From: Zoroaster sp. YZ-2022
Taxonomy: Eukaryota; Echinodermata; Asteroidea; Forcipulatida; Zoroasteridae
Direction of reading: 5' to 3'
DNA: 64,000 bases
NCBI GenBank assembly: GCA_029582265.1
Contig: CM055834.1
Coordinates: 1,612,001 to 1,676,000, forward strand
Below, piece after piece: positions 54,001-57,000 of this stretch. Numbering within the stretch: the stretch's first letter is position 1; each line of letters begins with the position of its first letter. Below the pieces are notes generated by a model. That model had not been told where the DNA came from. It saw only the letters and a list, made by a program, of their open reading frames with translations, and did no database searches. Position numbers and translations under genes: made by a program.

Positions 54001-57000
54001 ACTCCCCAATTAGTGACCAACACAGTCATCGTTCATGCGCAGTGGCAACTATAATAGTAGGCAGGTCAAACACACTCACAGCACAGCTTGCCGTGTGCAC
54101 GTTCCTCGTAAATACACTCGGTATGAAAAAAATTGCCAACTTTTGACATGTTGTTACGATGTGAAATATCAATAAAATGAAGAAATAAATACCAGTATTG
54201 CGATGTGTGTTGTTTTATCATTCCATCGTGTGTTTTTGGGGTTGATTGGGTTCGAAAATCTTGTACTAAACACCATTTGAAAAACACCTCCGATCGACCG
54301 TGAATCGCAGAAGTGCCGTTTATCGTTGAGGGACTTCAGCACCGGGCGATTTTGGTCCCCCGATAGCGCTCGCAAAATTGTGGATTCCGATGCGTTCCTG
54401 TCAACGTAAGCGATCCAGAATCTACAAATAGACTCGGAAAAGCCCAAGCTTTCATGGGTATGGTCCGAGAATTTTCAAAATGGCGTCCCGGAATGGCAAA
54501 CGACGATTTGATCAGGAATTAATGTTTTTCCCCAAAAATACCTCGAAATATAAAATTTCGGAATAATTATGTTAAAGTAGAGGAGTTGAACTTTATTTTA
54601 CTTTTTAGTTTGTAAAGAAAATGAATGAAGAACGCTACGAAATCAGTTTCGGAAACCACTGACCACGACGACGAGTTGGATTTTTGTAACGCCGGCGTGT
54701 CGGGATGGAGCAGCGATGAACTCGAGCTTCTGCTCTCAGAATATCGACTTCCATGTTAGTTTCTTGTTTTTAAGTGTGCAGTTACTTGCAATCTTGTAAA
54801 ATATATCCTAGTTCAACACAGAAAATAAGATTAAACGAGGAAAAAAAATCTGAAAAAATGTACGTTGTTTTTCATGCACAATAAACGAAACGGCAATGTA
54901 AGGAGTCACGTGATATCTTGTACAGTAACTACAAACGCAATGCATAAGTCACCGTCATTGATTTGTCGGCTGTTCTATCCTGTAGTGTTACTCCCGTAAT
55001 TTTGATTTTTTTTTTTATACTTGTTATTAAAATTAAATTTTAAAAAACGCAGAATTTTTCATCATAAAATTAGCTTTATTTCCAAAATGTACTGTTTAAA
55101 ATTTAAAAGGAATTTTTCACTTATGGAAAAACGATATTTTCTTTTTCAATTACCTTGACTTGTTAAAAAAAAATTGACTTTTATCATGGGAAACACGAAT
55201 AAAGTTTATGAAGATTTAATTTTAAAAATTTTTCTTGAATTTTTTATTTTCAACAGATCACTGGCAATGAGTTCCAAACTTAGCTTTTAGTACAAACAAT
55301 ACTTGTGCCAAATTTCAGGCTTGTCAGATGATCCGTTCTCAAGTTAGAGCATTTATGCATATTAATTAGTTGGAAATCCATCTTGTCCCGTGATAGGACT
55401 ATAGCATAATGGACCATATTTAACGAGCCTTATGTCCAAAACTAAAAAGAAATGTGGCATTATTTTTTTTTTTGGATTAATTTCCCTGCCCAAATATTGG
55501 TAAAATTTTAAACTTGATTGACCAAATCTGCTAATTGATGTTGAAATATACAAGTAAAAATGTAAAATATTCAAATTTCCTCTTTTTTGACCAAAATGGC
55601 TAAAACCGCTATATAAATTTGACCTCATTAATTTGCCATAACTCAAGAACGGTAGGTCCGATCGCATAAGGTCTAGGTATGTGGGTATCCCACGCATTGC
55701 CACACATCTTTTTGGCCGCGGCCTCAATCTCGGGTTGAATCGCCGTGGCGAAGACACCGTGGAGGTAGCGCTTTGTTACGTTTCGCTGTGGGCGTTCTTT
55801 TTGACGTACCCAGTAGCTTTTTTTTCGAAGACGTAGATCACATATTCTACTTCAACCTTGTTCTCGAATTTTCTGAATGCGGCATCTAGAAGTTTCCAAA
55901 AAAAATTCTCAAAATTTGGATTTGTTCTTGCTCATCAAAACCATCGACGATTTACCAAAAGTTGAGTAAAATACCTTATCAAACCACAATAATAATTTTT
56001 CTATACTTATTTTCTACCTCTTGGCCAATTTTGACGGCGATTGGATGATTCCCAGTTGTTTTTTGGATTCCCAAACATCGATGTCAACCAAAGATTGTAT
56101 TGCGCCGCGTTCAGCATGCTAGGCCTACCAATTTTCAGTCCGATAAATCGTCCGTTTAAACCTAATAATATACATCGACGTAACACAATATTAGTTCTCA
56201 TGAACTTATTTCATTTTTTTTCATCTTTCGTGTCCAATATCATTTATTAATTATTATAATGTTTAATTAAATCAGGGATAAGAATTTCTCGCGGATTTCA
56301 GTATAAATATTAAAAATTCTCAGATTTGAGTAATTTTTTTTTCCTGTTTAAAAAAATTTATTTTCATTATTTTGTTTCATCTTTCCAGTCCAATATAATT
56401 TATAAATTGTTCTAATGTTTAATTAAATCAGGGATGAGAATCTTTCACGGATTTCAGTGTAAAAATATGAAAATAATCCTCAGATTTGAGTAATTTTGTT
56501 TGTTTGATTATTTTTTTTAATTATTATTATTTTTTTTAACACATTTTTTTTTCTTTTCTTATTTGTAAATCAGCACTACAAAACAAACTAATCATTGAAT
56601 TAGCCTGGAAATAGGTTATTATTCTTCCTCTTTTCCCAAGCATTCCAGTGATAGCCTACCAACCTTTTGAAAATCGGACAAGAATTAAGAAAATTATGAT
56701 ATGGAATCCGAGAAAATCTAGGAAACGGGTCACAAGTCAAATTTACTTTTCTTTTGTTTTTCCTTATAAAATAATTGACATTTACGGGCCTAAAATTGCC
56801 GGATTCAACATGTCATAACTTCCTTATTTTTGGTCACAGGAAGATGATCCTTATATCATTGTAATCGTCTTTTCAAGACCTTGACAATGATACCAGTTGT
56901 ATTAGAATCCGGTCCTACTAATTGCCGACCCCTGCCGACATCTACCGACAACTCTTAAAAACCTACCGACATCTCATTCCATATTCACTTGTAGTTGTCC

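Noticed and set aside
55362..55757. 131-codon minus-strand frame
   Set aside because: No recognisable domain, AT-biased composition, no splice signals linking it to the gene; probably chance.
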